64,000 nucleotides of DNA from Peterkaempfera sp044755465 (GCF_044755465.1 NZ_JBIVRB010000008.1:1-64000), one strand, 5' to 3'; positions 1 to 7,936 are shown, counted from the first letter of the stretch. Numbers and translations: made by a program. Notes: a model not told the origin generated them from the sequence alone.

Positions 1-110
1 ACCCCCCAGGTCATGCCTTCGACAGGGGGCAACAGTCATGCCGGGCCCGGAGGCCAGCGGCCCCGTTGCGGAGCCGCGGAAAACATAACGGGGCTCGGCG
101 CCCCCAAGGT

Positions 111-1140
111 GGGCCCAGGGCCGGGGAGCCCCGCGTGAGAGGGGGTGACTGGCCGTCGATGGGGCGCTGCGGGGGTGCGGGGTTGCTCGCGCAGTTCCCC
201 GCGCCCCTGAGAGGGACTCTGAGCCGAGGAGCCGCGCGCGGGAGGGGGTGACTGGCCGTCGAAGGGGCGCCACGGGGGTGCGGGNNNNNNNNNNNNNNNN
301 NNNNNNNNNNNNNNNNNNNNNNNNNNNNNNNNNNNNNNNNNNNNNNNNNNNNNNNNNNNNNNNNNNNNNNNNNNNNNNNNNCGGGTTGCTCGCGCAGTTC
401 CCCGCGCCCCTGAGAGGGACTCTGAGCCGAGGAACCACGCGCGGGAGGGGGTGACTGCGCGTTGAAGGAGCGCTGCGGGGGTGCCGGGTTGCTCGCGCAG
501 TTCCCCGCGCCCCTGAGAGGGACTCTGAGCCGAGGAACCACGCGCGGGAGGGGGTGACTGCGCGTTGAAGGAGCGCTGCGGAGGTGCGGGGTTGCTCGCG
601 CAGTTCCCCGCGCCCCCGCAGGGGGCCCAGGGCCGAGAAGCCACGCGGAGAGGGGGTGACTGCGCGTCGAAGGGGTGCCACGGGGGTGCGGGGTTGCTCG
701 CGCAGTTCCCCGCGCCCCTGAAGGGGACTCTGAGCCGGGGAGCCACGCGCGGGAGGGGGTGACTGCGCGTTGAAGGAGCGCTGCGGAGGTGCGGGGTTGC
801 TCGCGCAGTTCCCCGCGCCCCCGGACGGGGAGCCCAGGGCCGAGGAACCACGCGCGGGAGGGGGTGACTGCCCGTCGAAGGGGCGCCACGGGGGTGCGGG
901 GTTGCTCGCGCAGTTCCCCGCGCCCCTGAAGGGGACTCTGAGCCGAGGAACCACGCGTGAGAGGGGGTGACTGGCCGTCGATGGGGCGCTGCGGAGGTGC
1001 GGGGTTGCTCGCGCAGTTCCCCGCGCCCCTGAGAGGGACTCTGAGCCGGGGAGCCACGCGCGGGAGGGGGTGACTGCCCGTCGAAGGAGCGCTGCGGGGG
1101 TGCCGGGTTGCTCGCGCAGTTCCCCGCGCCCCTGAGGGGG
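111..1140. repeat. Tandem array of ~103-bp repeat units
   Basis: The block gttgctcgcgcagttccccg followed by cgcccc recurs at 182, 385, 488, 591, 693, 796, 901, 1004 and 1107, a spacing of 102-105 bp, with one more copy expected inside the N run. Each unit continues through a variable ctga-rich segment, a gccgaggaaccacgcg-like segment and gagggggtgactg. The array is open in several frames on both strands only because it is GC-rich and repetitive; no ribosome binding site or family signature supports a protein. Related elements recur elsewhere in the window. Confidence 0.9.
285..381. other. Assembly gap (97 N) inside the repeat array
   Basis: Ninety-seven unresolved bases interrupt the array. 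The flanking repeat cores at 182 and 385 are 203 bp apart, close to two unit lengths, so the gap as drawn has room for about one hidden unit. The true copy number is unknown because short reads collapse such repeats. Confidence 0.95.
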
Positions 1141-1368
1141 TGCCGGATTTGCGGGACCTGAATGGTGGTCGGGTCGGGGATTCACTCGTTAGAGCGGGGG
1201 CCCGGTGGGGTGGGGCCCGGGTGGGAGCTGAGGGGGCGTCGGGGACTCAGCCGATCGGACGCCGCAGCGGGAACCCGGACGGCTCCCTGCGGATGCGGGC
1301 CCTTCAGGACCCGGCCTAGCGTCAGACATGTCGGGGGAATTTCCGAACAACACATGAGGTGACTAAAA

Positions 1369-1641
1369 GTGTCCAAGCGCATCGCGCGGGCTGCCGCCAT
1401 CGTGACCCTTGCCGTGGCGTCGTCCGTGGTCTCGCTCGCCGGCACCGCGTCGGCCAACCCCGAGTCCTCCTACTCCTACCGTGGCGGCGGCCACGACGAC
1501 TGCAACGAGGGCCACGGCCGCCACGAGGAAGGCCGTCGTCACGAGGAGCGCCGCGACATTCGGCGTTTCGACTCGCGTCGTGAGAACTTCCTCCTGGGCA
1601 ACTTCGCCAGCTTCGGTGACCACGCGGTCATCGTCTTCTGA
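1369..1641 (+). CDS. Small secreted Arg/His/Glu-rich protein
   Basis: This 90-residue protein has a clear Sec signal peptide: KR near the N-terminus, a hydrophobic stretch (about residues 5-24) and an A-S-A cleavage motif before NPESS. The mature part is hydrophilic, rich in Arg, His and Glu with a pair of HEE/HEER segments, and ends in a more hydrophobic tail (FLLGNFASFGDHAVIVF). The GTG start is preceded by GAGGT eight bases upstream. It stands alone and is followed by a strong terminator. No cysteines or catalytic motifs are visible. The function is unknown; the charge pattern could suit metal or polymer binding at the cell surface, which is speculation. Confidence 0.75.
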   Translation: MSKRIARAAAIVTLAVASSVVSLAGTASANPESSYSYRGGGHDDCNEGHGRHEEGRRHEERRDIRRFDSRRENFLLGNFASFGDHAVIVF

Positions 1642-1658
1642 CGGTTCGCCCATGCAGG

Positions 1659-1684
1659 GGCCCGGAGGCAGCCGCCTCCGGGCC
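1659..1684 (+). terminator. Hairpin terminator after the secreted protein gene
   Basis: Perfect 11-bp stem (ggcccggaggc / gcctccgggcc) with a four-base loop, starting 17 bases after the stop codon. No T-tract follows, as is usual in streptomycetes. Confidence 0.8.
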
Positions 1685-1760
1685 TCTCTCACACCCCGGT
1701 GCCTGAAGGTGTCTCACCCACGAGCACCGGCGGACACCCGAGCACACCCGAGCACACGCG

Positions 1761-1790
1761 ACGGCCGCCCGGCAGGTGCCGGGCGGCCGT
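1761..1790 (-). terminator. Hairpin terminator at the end of the hydrogenase operon
   Basis: Perfect 13-bp stem (acggccgcccggc / gccgggcggccgt) with a four-base loop, 13 bases beyond the last stop codon of the minus-strand hydrogenase operon. It could also stop transcription coming from the secreted-protein gene on the other side. Confidence 0.8.
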
Positions 1791-1803
1791 CGGGGCAGCG
1801 GGG

Positions 1804-1941
1804 TCACATGGTCTCGATCTTGATGTACCGCCAGGTGTCGGGGGTCTGCACGATCAGCACCGCCACGGTGACGGCGGCCAGTACGCCCACCGTGAGGCGC
1901 ACCGCCAGCGGCGGGATGTAAAGGTGGATGCCGTTCTTCAT
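1804..1941 (-). CDS. 45-residue single-span membrane protein, last gene of hydrogenase operon
   Basis: The peptide begins MKNGIHLYIPPLAVRL, carries one hydrophobic segment (about residues 9-31) and ends with a short polar tail containing TWRYIKIETM. Its ATG overlaps the TGA of the protease gene (ATGA), so it is translationally coupled and very likely real despite its size. Tiny proteins of this kind follow actinobacterial group 1h hydrogenase genes (I recall the label DUF6893, not verified). A role in anchoring the hydrogenase or passing electrons to the membrane is inference. Confidence 0.75.
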   Translation of the reverse strand: MKNGIHLYIPPLAVRLTVGVLAAVTVAVLIVQTPDTWRYIKIETM

Positions 1942-2786
1942 CGGATGCTTCCTTCCGCTGGGGCGGGCCGCGCCGCCGTTCGGTTGCGCAGTTCGGCGAG
2001 GAGGTCGCTGACGACCGCCTCCACCAGGGGTACGGCCTTGGCGACCGCCTCCCGTACCGGGGCGCTCAGGCCGGGGGTGACCTCGGGTTCCTCGCCGCTG
2101 GGGCAGGACTCCGGCTCGCAGCCGACGATCAGCACCCGGGGCAGTGCGCCGTCGGAGAGGCGGCGGGCCAGGGCGAGCACCTTGACCGGGTCCATGCCGT
2201 GCGCCTCGGGGGCGGCCCCGGCGGCCTCGCCGAGGTCGGGTTCGATGACGTGCAGGGTGCCTGGCGGTCGGCCGCGCGGGGCGGCGTCCACCAGTACGGC
2301 GGCGTCGTAGCCGTCAACCAGGGCGTACGCCAGGTCCATGCCCCGGATGCCGAAGTCCGCGACGTGCACGCCGGGCGGCAGCGGGCGGTCCAGCAGCGCG
2401 GCGGCGACCTCGGGCCCGAAGGCGTCGTCGCCCAGGAAGATGTTGCCGACCCCCGCCACCAGGACGCGCGGCTCGGGCCGGCCGCCACCGTCCGGCGAGC
2501 CGAGCGGTTCCAGCTCGTCGGGGGCGAAGAAGAAGCGGTGCGCGATCTGGGTGCCGCTGCCCAGGTCGCGGCCGGGGTCGCCGTCCAGCAGCACCGCGAC
2601 GTGGGTGCGGCCCTCCAGGTCCTCCTCCACGGTGGCGACCTCGGCGGTCCGCCCGGTGAGGGCCAGGTCGAAGATGTCGGAGCGGTGGTGCGGCCTGAGC
2701 CGCACCCGGCTGCCCCGGCGGACCGGGACGCCGTCCACGGTGACCGCGCGATCGGCGGGGCCGGTGGGCTGCTGCCCGGTCGTCAT
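1938..2786 (-). CDS. [NiFe] hydrogenase maturation protease (HyaD/HycI family) with N-terminal extension
   Basis: Residues ~107-265 match M52 endopeptidases that clip the C-terminal peptide of the large subunit after nickel insertion: VAGVGNIFLGDDAFG at the N-terminus of the domain with the metal-binding acidic residue in GDD, DFGIRGMDLAY, VDAAPRG and a late GCEPES motif. The first ~105 residues are an extra domain with a KOW-like RRGSRVRLRP segment and a TAEVATVEEDLEG segment, not present in classical 150-180 residue proteases. It overlaps its neighbours by four bases on each side. The likely substrate is the HhyL tail after His571. Confidence 0.9.
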   Translation of the reverse strand: MTTGQQPTGPADRAVTVDGVPVRRGSRVRLRPHHRSDIFDLALTGRTAEVATVEEDLEGRTHVAVLLDGDPGRDLGSGTQIAHRFFFAPDELEPLGSPDGGGRPEPRVLVAGVGNIFLGDDAFGPEVAAALLDRPLPPGVHVADFGIRGMDLAYALVDGYDAAVLVDAAPRGRPPGTLHVIEPDLGEAAGAAPEAHGMDPVKVLALARRLSDGALPRVLIVGCEPESCPSGEEPEVTPGLSAPVREAVAKAVPLVEAVVSDLLAELRNRTAARPAPAEGSIR

Positions 2787-3892
2787 GCGTCCTCCAGCGG
2801 TCGCTGCGAGCGGATGGCACCGTGCAGCGCCATCAGGTCGTCGGGGGTCAGGGCGGCGCAGCGCTCCAGGATCTCGCGGCCCCGGGGGTCGCTGGCCGCC
2901 ATCTCCTGCTGCTCCTCCTCGGACATGCTGAGCACGCTGAGGATGAGCAGCTGGTCGATCTCGGTGCCGTCGAAGAGGTCACCGGGGCTCTCCGGGGCGA
3001 TCCGGGGGTGGTCGTACAGGGTGATCGGTGAGGAGAGCACGGTGTGGCCGAAGGTGCCGCCGCCGGGCGGCCGGTCGCCGTCGTCGTCGCCCGCCAGGAC
3101 CGGCCAGGCGCCCTGGTTGCGGCAGGCGGCGGCGGCTTCGCGCAGCCGCTCGGGCGGGTCGGCCAGCGAGGCGAAGCGGCCGTGTGCGGTGTGCAGCACG
3201 GTGTGGCTGGAGAGGAAGGCGTACCGGGACGCCTCCTCGCGGGCCCGGCCGGTGCCCGGGTCGGCGGGGGTCGGGCAGCGGGTGGTGTTGGCGATCCGTA
3301 CCGTCAGCCGCAGGGTGGTGTCGCCGATCCGCTCGGCGGTGGTCGTGACGGTGCCGGTCAGCGGCTGCCAGCTGCGCTCCAGTACGCCGGCGGGCCGGCC
3401 GTCCCGGTCGGTGAGCTGTTCGCGGTCGGTGCCGCCGGGGAGGTCGAGCGGGGTGGTGCGGTGGCCGGCCAGCAGTGCGGCGGCGGTGGTGGGCGGCAGG
3501 TCGGTGCGGCGCTCGGTGGCCTCCTGCCAGCTGACGTGGCGGCGGCCGTCGACGGTGAGGGAGTCGACCGGTTCCAGGCCGTGCGGGCCGGGGCGCAGCA
3601 CGGTGCGGTCGACCAGGTGCAGGAAGCGGACGCTGACGGCCAGGTCGAGGCCGGCCCAGGGGTCGGCCCTGCGGTCGGCCCTGCGGTCGGTGCCGGGGTC
3701 GGTGCCGGGGTCGGCCTCCAGCAGGACCTGGGTCCGCATCACCGCGTCCTCGCCCAGCGCGTCGGCGCAGGAGCGGGGGTAGACGCCGCCGAAGGTCCAG
3801 CGCTGGCGGTTCTTCAGGGTGGAGCGGCGGTAGGGCCAGAGCAGGTAGCCCTCGTACAGGCAGGTGCGGACGATCTTCTCGACGGTGTCCAT
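2783..3892 (-). CDS. Conserved protein of the group 1h hydrogenase cluster, unknown function
   Basis: A 369-residue soluble protein without cysteine clusters or membrane spans. The N-terminus has YEGYLLWPYRRSTLKN and FGGVYPRS segments; the middle is rich in Thr and Arg (two repeats of DPGTDPGTD / RRADRRAD near residues 62-77); the C-terminal third carries acidic helices (MSEEEQQEMAASDPRGREILERC). It overlaps the protease and the DUF6084-like gene by ATGA junctions on both sides, so it is made in step with the hydrogenase. I do not recognise a catalytic family; position suggests an assembly or interaction factor. Confidence 0.8.
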   Translation of the reverse strand: MDTVEKIVRTCLYEGYLLWPYRRSTLKNRQRWTFGGVYPRSCADALGEDAVMRTQVLLEADPGTDPGTDRRADRRADPWAGLDLAVSVRFLHLVDRTVLRPGPHGLEPVDSLTVDGRRHVSWQEATERRTDLPPTTAAALLAGHRTTPLDLPGGTDREQLTDRDGRPAGVLERSWQPLTGTVTTTAERIGDTTLRLTVRIANTTRCPTPADPGTGRAREEASRYAFLSSHTVLHTAHGRFASLADPPERLREAAAACRNQGAWPVLAGDDDGDRPPGGGTFGHTVLSSPITLYDHPRIAPESPGDLFDGTEIDQLLILSVLSMSEEEQQEMAASDPRGREILERCAALTPDDLMALHGAIRSQRPLEDA

Positions 3893-4599
3893 CAGGCTCC
3901 TGCCGTGTCGGTGCGGATGCCGGCCCGGTCCAGGTCGAGCAGGGCGCGGGCGGTCTCGTCCCAGCCGCTGAGGGCGTGCTGGGCGCGGTAGGCGTCCAGG
4001 CGGTCGTAGCAGTCGCGGGAGAGCCGGACCCAGCCGCCGTCCGCGCCGTGGCAGCGGGTGGTCTCCTGCCAGAGCGCGGCGGGCAGCCGGTAGGTGGTGT
4101 CCTTGGCCCAGGAGATCTGCGCGGTGCGCAGCCGGCCGTCGGCGGCGCTGTGGAAGACGGTGCCGCTGAACAGGAAGTCCAGCGGCACGTCGCCTTCCTG
4201 TACGGCGCGGAAGTACTTGGTGACGGCGAGTTCGATGTCATGGCCGCACGGCACCGGGAGCACCACCGTGGTCCGCTCGTCGAAGGGCGGCACGACGGTG
4301 GTGGTCTGCGCCCAGCTGAGCGGGCGGATGCCTTGGGCCCAGCGCTCGGGGGTGCCGAAGACCTCGGCCAGGCGCTCCTGGGTGGCGCGGTCGTGGCGGC
4401 GGCGGGCCGGTGCGATCCGTACGACGGTGGTGAGCAGCACGGATCGGACCGGCCCGCCGCCGGTTCTGGCGATGGCCAGCTGGAAGTCCAGGGTGGGGAC
4501 GGCCGTGAAGGGCGCGGGTCGGGCGCCGGTGACGGTGAAGGTGAGGTCGGGACTGCGGTGCCCGGGGGTCACCGGGGTCGCGGCGTGCGGCTCGGTCAC
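3892..4599 (-). CDS. DUF6084-like hydrogenase-cluster protein
   Basis: A 235-residue soluble protein with a beta-rich look (LTFTVTGARPAPF, LDFQLAIARTG, TTVVPPFDERTTVVLPVPC) and a C-terminal helical part (CYDRLDAYRAQHALSGWDETARALLDLD). It fits the uncharacterised family I know as DUF6084, found with group 1h hydrogenases; the label is from memory. Its last bases overlap the next gene. A spacer of 70 bases with two copies of gggtgcggtgctgga separates it from the upstream 69-residue gene. No enzymatic residues are evident. Confidence 0.75.
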   Translation of the reverse strand: MTEPHAATPVTPGHRSPDLTFTVTGARPAPFTAVPTLDFQLAIARTGGGPVRSVLLTTVVRIAPARRRHDRATQERLAEVFGTPERWAQGIRPLSWAQTTTVVPPFDERTTVVLPVPCGHDIELAVTKYFRAVQEGDVPLDFLFSGTVFHSAADGRLRTAQISWAKDTTYRLPAALWQETTRCHGADGGWVRLSRDCYDRLDAYRAQHALSGWDETARALLDLDRAGIRTDTAGA

Positions 4600-4669
4600 G
4601 GTTCGTCTTCCCTGGGTGCGGTGCTGGAGCCTGGGTGCGGTGCTGGACTCTGCTTGCTGCGGTGCCGGG

Positions 4670-4879
4670 TCAGGCCGGGGAGAGGTTGGGCATGCCCGGC
4701 AGGATCGGGTTCTTGTGCCGGTCGCCGATGCCGGTGGAGCGCCGGGCGGTGGAGGTGCCGTCGGGGTGGTGGCCGGGCTGCCGCTTGGAGTTGCCCTCGT
4801 GGTTGCCCTGCCGGATGCCGGAGATGTGCGCGGGGAAGTCCACGCGGACGTCGGGCTTGCCGACCTTGATGTCGCTCAT
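4670..4879 (-). CDS. 69-residue Gly/Pro/His-rich protein of the hydrogenase operon
   Basis: Starts MSDIKVGKPDVRVDFPAHIS and continues with a hydrophilic stretch containing RQGNHEGNSKRQPGHHPDG, then RRSTGIGDRHKNPILPGMPN. There is no cysteine and no membrane segment, and low-complexity composition suggests an extended or partly disordered protein. The ATG overlaps the TGA of the upstream DUF5947-like gene (ATGA), which strongly supports expression. It is too short to recognise with confidence; its place between two accessory genes suggests a structural or chaperone role in hydrogenase assembly, as inference. Confidence 0.75.
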   Translation of the reverse strand: MSDIKVGKPDVRVDFPAHISGIRQGNHEGNSKRQPGHHPDGTSTARRSTGIGDRHKNPILPGMPNLSPA

Positions 4880-5553
4880 GTCTGCTGCTCCTTGCCGTCG
4901 AGCCGGTCGAAGAAGTCGTCGAGGTGCGGATGGACGTCGGGGCCGCCGCCGAGGCCCTTCCAGTGGGTGCGGACGATCGCGGCGAGCCGGTAGCAGTCGT
5001 CCAGCGGCAGCAGCCAGTGGCGGCGGGCGCCGCCGGTGCGGTCGACCAGCAGCGCCTCCACGTCGTCGGCCAGCTCCCGCAGGACCGGGTTGGCCCGCTC
5101 CAGTTCGGCCCAGGTCTGCGGCTCGACACTGGAGCGCAGGGTGCCCAGCGGACTGGGGTAGCGGGCGGTGATCCCCCCTTCGCCCGCTTCCCCGCCGGTC
5201 GAGGAGCGGACGAAGAACGCCAGGTCGACCGGGACGCCGAGTGCGGCCCAGAGCAGGTCGTCCAGCGCCAGGCCGTCGAGCCGGACCCTGCGGTCGGGCA
5301 GCAGCCGGTAGTGGCCGCCGCCCGCCGCCTCGCGGTCGAAGAGCAGGGCGCAGGCCCGGCAGGCGCAGGAGACCTCGTCGGCGGAGACGTCCAGCAGGTG
5401 CCCATGGGCGGGTGGCAGCGGTTCCGCGCACAGGTCGCAGCGCTCCTGCGCGTCGCGGGCGCCGCCGGGTCGCGGCGGCGGGTCGGGCGGGTCGGGGCGC
5501 CGGGCGATCCGGCGCAGCCCGGGGGTGGTGTACGCGGTGATCATCGCGGTCAC
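4876..5553 (-). CDS. DUF5947-like protein with two CxxC pairs
   Basis: About 225 residues. Near residue 36 there is a rubredoxin/zinc-ribbon-like pattern: CDLCAEPLPPAHGHLLD followed by VSCACRACALLF, that is CxxC plus CxCxxC, likely to bind zinc or iron. The rest contains HYRLLPDRRVRLDGLALDDLLW, LAFFVRSS and an acidic C-terminus (DDFFDRLDGKEQQT). I chose the GTG at 5553 because it overlaps the upstream stop as GTGA; an ATG nine bases later is the alternative. The family (DUF5947 from memory) is known mainly from hydrogenase clusters; function undetermined, possibly redox or metal handling. Confidence 0.78.
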   Translation of the reverse strand: MTAMITAYTTPGLRRIARRPDPPDPPPRPGGARDAQERCDLCAEPLPPAHGHLLDVSADEVSCACRACALLFDREAAGGGHYRLLPDRRVRLDGLALDDLLWAALGVPVDLAFFVRSSTGGEAGEGGITARYPSPLGTLRSSVEPQTWAELERANPVLRELADDVEALLVDRTGGARRHWLLPLDDCYRLAAIVRTHWKGLGGGPDVHPHLDDFFDRLDGKEQQT

Positions 5554-6119
5554 CCGGTTCCGGCGACTTCGGCGCGGCGTACCCCGCTGAACAGGGCGTC
5601 CACCGTGATCAGCGGCTGCGGCGCGGCGTCCTGGACGGTCTCGACCCGGTCGATCTCGGGGGCGAGCCGGAGCACGGCGGCCTCCACGGCGGCGGTGAGG
5701 GCGGCCCTGGTGGAGCCGCAGCCGCCCTGGGTGCCGGGCAGCCGTACCCGGGCGGTGCCGCCGTCCACGCCGAGCAGTTCGGGGGCTTCGCCGCCCCGGC
5801 CCTGGGGGGCGGCGGCCTCGGCCAGGGCCCGGCGGACCCGCTGGTCGACCGGCTGCGGGTGCAGGTCGTGGACCAGCAGCAGGTGGCCGACCAGTTCGTC
5901 GTCGGCCAGCCGGTCGGCCAGCTCCGCCGCCGTGCTCTCCGGGTGTCCGGTGATCCGCTCCATGATGCGGGCCAGGCATTCGCCGTACAGGTCGACCAGT
6001 GCCTCGGCCGTCTCGGCGGCCCGGGTGCGGGCCGCCTCGTGCGGCAGCTGGTCCAGGGTGCTGAGCAGGGTCTCGACCCGGCTGACATGCTCGCGGGTCC
6101 GGTCGTCGTCCCAGGTCAT
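5550..6119 (-). CDS. NifU C-terminal-domain-like protein, altered cysteine motif
   Basis: 189 residues: a helical N-terminal half (residues 1-90) and a NifU-type Fe-S scaffold domain (~105-175) with LLGVDGGTARVRLPGTQGGCGS followed by an alpha-helix and APEIDRVETV. Canonical NifU domains carry CxxC in the loop after RL-G; here the first position is Gln and only the second Cys remains (QGGC). Neighbours place it right after the large subunit. It may deliver or receive a cluster for HhyS, or act as a scaffold without its own cluster. Start supported by close spacing to the ten-base gap after hhyL. Confidence 0.82.
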   Translation of the reverse strand: MTWDDDRTREHVSRVETLLSTLDQLPHEAARTRAAETAEALVDLYGECLARIMERITGHPESTAAELADRLADDELVGHLLLVHDLHPQPVDQRVRRALAEAAAPQGRGGEAPELLGVDGGTARVRLPGTQGGCGSTRAALTAAVEAAVLRLAPEIDRVETVQDAAPQPLITVDALFSGVRRAEVAGTG

Positions 6120-6129
6120 CGCTGCCGCC

Positions 6130-7908
6130 TCAGGCCCGAGCGCCGAAGGTCGGGGAGTGGAAGCGTTCCAGGGTGCGGCCGCCGCCCAGGTACATGTGGA
6201 CGCCGCAGGGCAGGCAGGGGTCGAAGCTGCGGACGGTGCGCATGATGTCGATGCCCTTGAAGTCCTCCGGCCCGTTCTCCTCGAAGATGGGCGTGCCCTG
6301 GACGGCGTCCTCGTACGGTCCGGGGGTGCCGTAGGAGTCGCGGGGGCTGGCGTTCCACGGGGTGGGCGGGTAGGGCTGGTAGTTGGCGATCTTGCCGCCC
6401 TTGATCACCAGGTGGTGGGAGAGCACGCCGCGCACCGCCTCGTGGAAGCCCACGCCGATGGCCTCCTCGGGCACCTTGAAGTCCTCGAAGACCTGGGTGC
6501 GGCCGGCCCGGACCTCGCCGAGCGCCTGCTCGCAGAAGTACAGCGCCATGGCGGCGGCGTAGGCGACGAAGTACATCCGGGCGCGGTTGCGCTCGATGGT
6601 GTTGGGGAACGGCGGCGGGGTCCACTCCAGGTTTGCCTCCGCCGTGGCGGGGGTCTTGGGGAGGTCGATCCTGACCGAGTGGCCGGTGGAGCGGACGTAC
6701 GGGGTGTGGACCCGGTCGGCCAGCGCGGTGGCCCACAGCCGGGCGATCGGTCCGCCGCCGGTGTCCAGCGCCAGGTGGTCGCCGGACCGCTTGTCGTACC
6801 AGCGGGGGCTGACCACCCAGCTGTACTTGCCGCCGTCCAGGTCGCGCCGCTGCGGGGCGGGCAGGGTGGTCTGGTTCCACGGGTGGCGCTGGTCGATCGG
6901 GTTGCCGAGCGGGTCCTCCTTGACGAAGGTGTGCTCGTCGGCCCAGTCCTTGTAGTAGGAGCTGCCGAGCAGGATGCGCATGCCGAGGTTGATGTCGACC
7001 AGGTCGGTGGTGACCAGTTGGTTGTCCACGATGATGCCGGGGGTCACGAACATGGCGTTCCCCCACTCGTTCATGTGCCGGTAGTCGTAGTCGACGACCG
7101 CCGGGTCCTGGAAGGAGCCCCAGCAGGCGAGCAGGGTGCGGCGCCGGCCGACCTCCTCGTAGCCGGGCAGCGCCTCGTAGAAGAAGTCGAAGACGTCGTC
7201 GTTCATGGCGACGGCCTTCTTCACGAAGTCGACGCAGCGCATCAGCCGCACCAGGTAGTCGGTGAACAGCTGCGGGGTGGCCACCGTGCCGACGCCGCCG
7301 GGGTAGAGGGTGGAGGGGTGGACGTGCCGGCCCTCCATCAGACAGCACATCTCCCGGGTGAGGCGGCTCATCTGGAGCGCGGCCTTGTACATCTCCCCCT
7401 CGAAGGGGTTGAAGGACCGCATGATGTCGGCGACGGTCTTGTAGCCGTGCAGATGGCCGCGCGGCGCGGCGGTGGTCTCGGCGCGGGCCAGCACGCCGGG
7501 GTTGGTCTCCTTGACCATGCGTTCGCAGTAGTCGACGAAGACCATGTTGTCCTGGAAGATCGTGTGGTCGAACATGAACTCGGCGGCTTCACCGAGGTTG
7601 ATGATCCAGTCGGCCAGCGGCGGCGGCTTGACGCCGTACGCCATGTTCTGCGCGTACACCGAGCAGGTGGCGTGGTTGTCGCCGCAGATGCCGCAGATGC
7701 GGCTGGTGATGAAGTGCGAGTCCCGGGGGTCCTTGCCCTTCATGAAGACGCTGTAGCCGCGGAAGACTGACGAGGTGCTGCGGCACTCCACGACCTCGCG
7801 GTTGGCGAAGTCGACCTTGGTGTAGATGCCGAGGTTGCCGATGATCCGGGTGATCGGGTCGAAGGCGACCTCGGTCAGCTCACGTGCGCCCGGCTGGGTC
7901 GTTGTCAC
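6130..7908 (-). CDS. hhyL: [NiFe] hydrogenase large subunit, group 1h
   Basis: 592 residues. The catalytic nickel is bound by four cysteines: RICGICGDNH (C72, C75) and DPCLPCGVH near the C-terminus (about C565, C568). The 21-residue tail after His571 (MYLGGGRTLERF...) is the peptide expected to be removed by the cluster protease. The L1 variant RICGICGDNHATCS and the DPCLPCGVHMY L2 variant are characteristic of the high-affinity actinobacterial group 1h enzymes (formerly group 5). I prefer the GTG at 7908, with GAGAGGA upstream and a 28-base gap after hhyS, over a longer in-frame start. The product oxidises H2, probably at trace concentrations. Confidence 0.96.
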   Translation of the reverse strand: MTTTQPGARELTEVAFDPITRIIGNLGIYTKVDFANREVVECRSTSSVFRGYSVFMKGKDPRDSHFITSRICGICGDNHATCSVYAQNMAYGVKPPPLADWIINLGEAAEFMFDHTIFQDNMVFVDYCERMVKETNPGVLARAETTAAPRGHLHGYKTVADIMRSFNPFEGEMYKAALQMSRLTREMCCLMEGRHVHPSTLYPGGVGTVATPQLFTDYLVRLMRCVDFVKKAVAMNDDVFDFFYEALPGYEEVGRRRTLLACWGSFQDPAVVDYDYRHMNEWGNAMFVTPGIIVDNQLVTTDLVDINLGMRILLGSSYYKDWADEHTFVKEDPLGNPIDQRHPWNQTTLPAPQRRDLDGGKYSWVVSPRWYDKRSGDHLALDTGGGPIARLWATALADRVHTPYVRSTGHSVRIDLPKTPATAEANLEWTPPPFPNTIERNRARMYFVAYAAAMALYFCEQALGEVRAGRTQVFEDFKVPEEAIGVGFHEAVRGVLSHHLVIKGGKIANYQPYPPTPWNASPRDSYGTPGPYEDAVQGTPIFEENGPEDFKGIDIMRTVRSFDPCLPCGVHMYLGGGRTLERFHSPTFGARA

Positions 7909-7936
7909 AGGTGGGTCCTCTCTCCCGGCCCAGCAC

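Noticed and set aside
11..1057. Long open frames on both strands through the left-end repeats
   Set aside because: They come from repeated GC-rich units interrupted by N; no start signal, ribosome site or protein family supports them.
4876..5979. Longer start for the DUF5947-like gene
   Set aside because: The extra 140 residues would lie antisense-like inside the NifU-like gene in another frame; the GTGA junction at 5553 is a better start.
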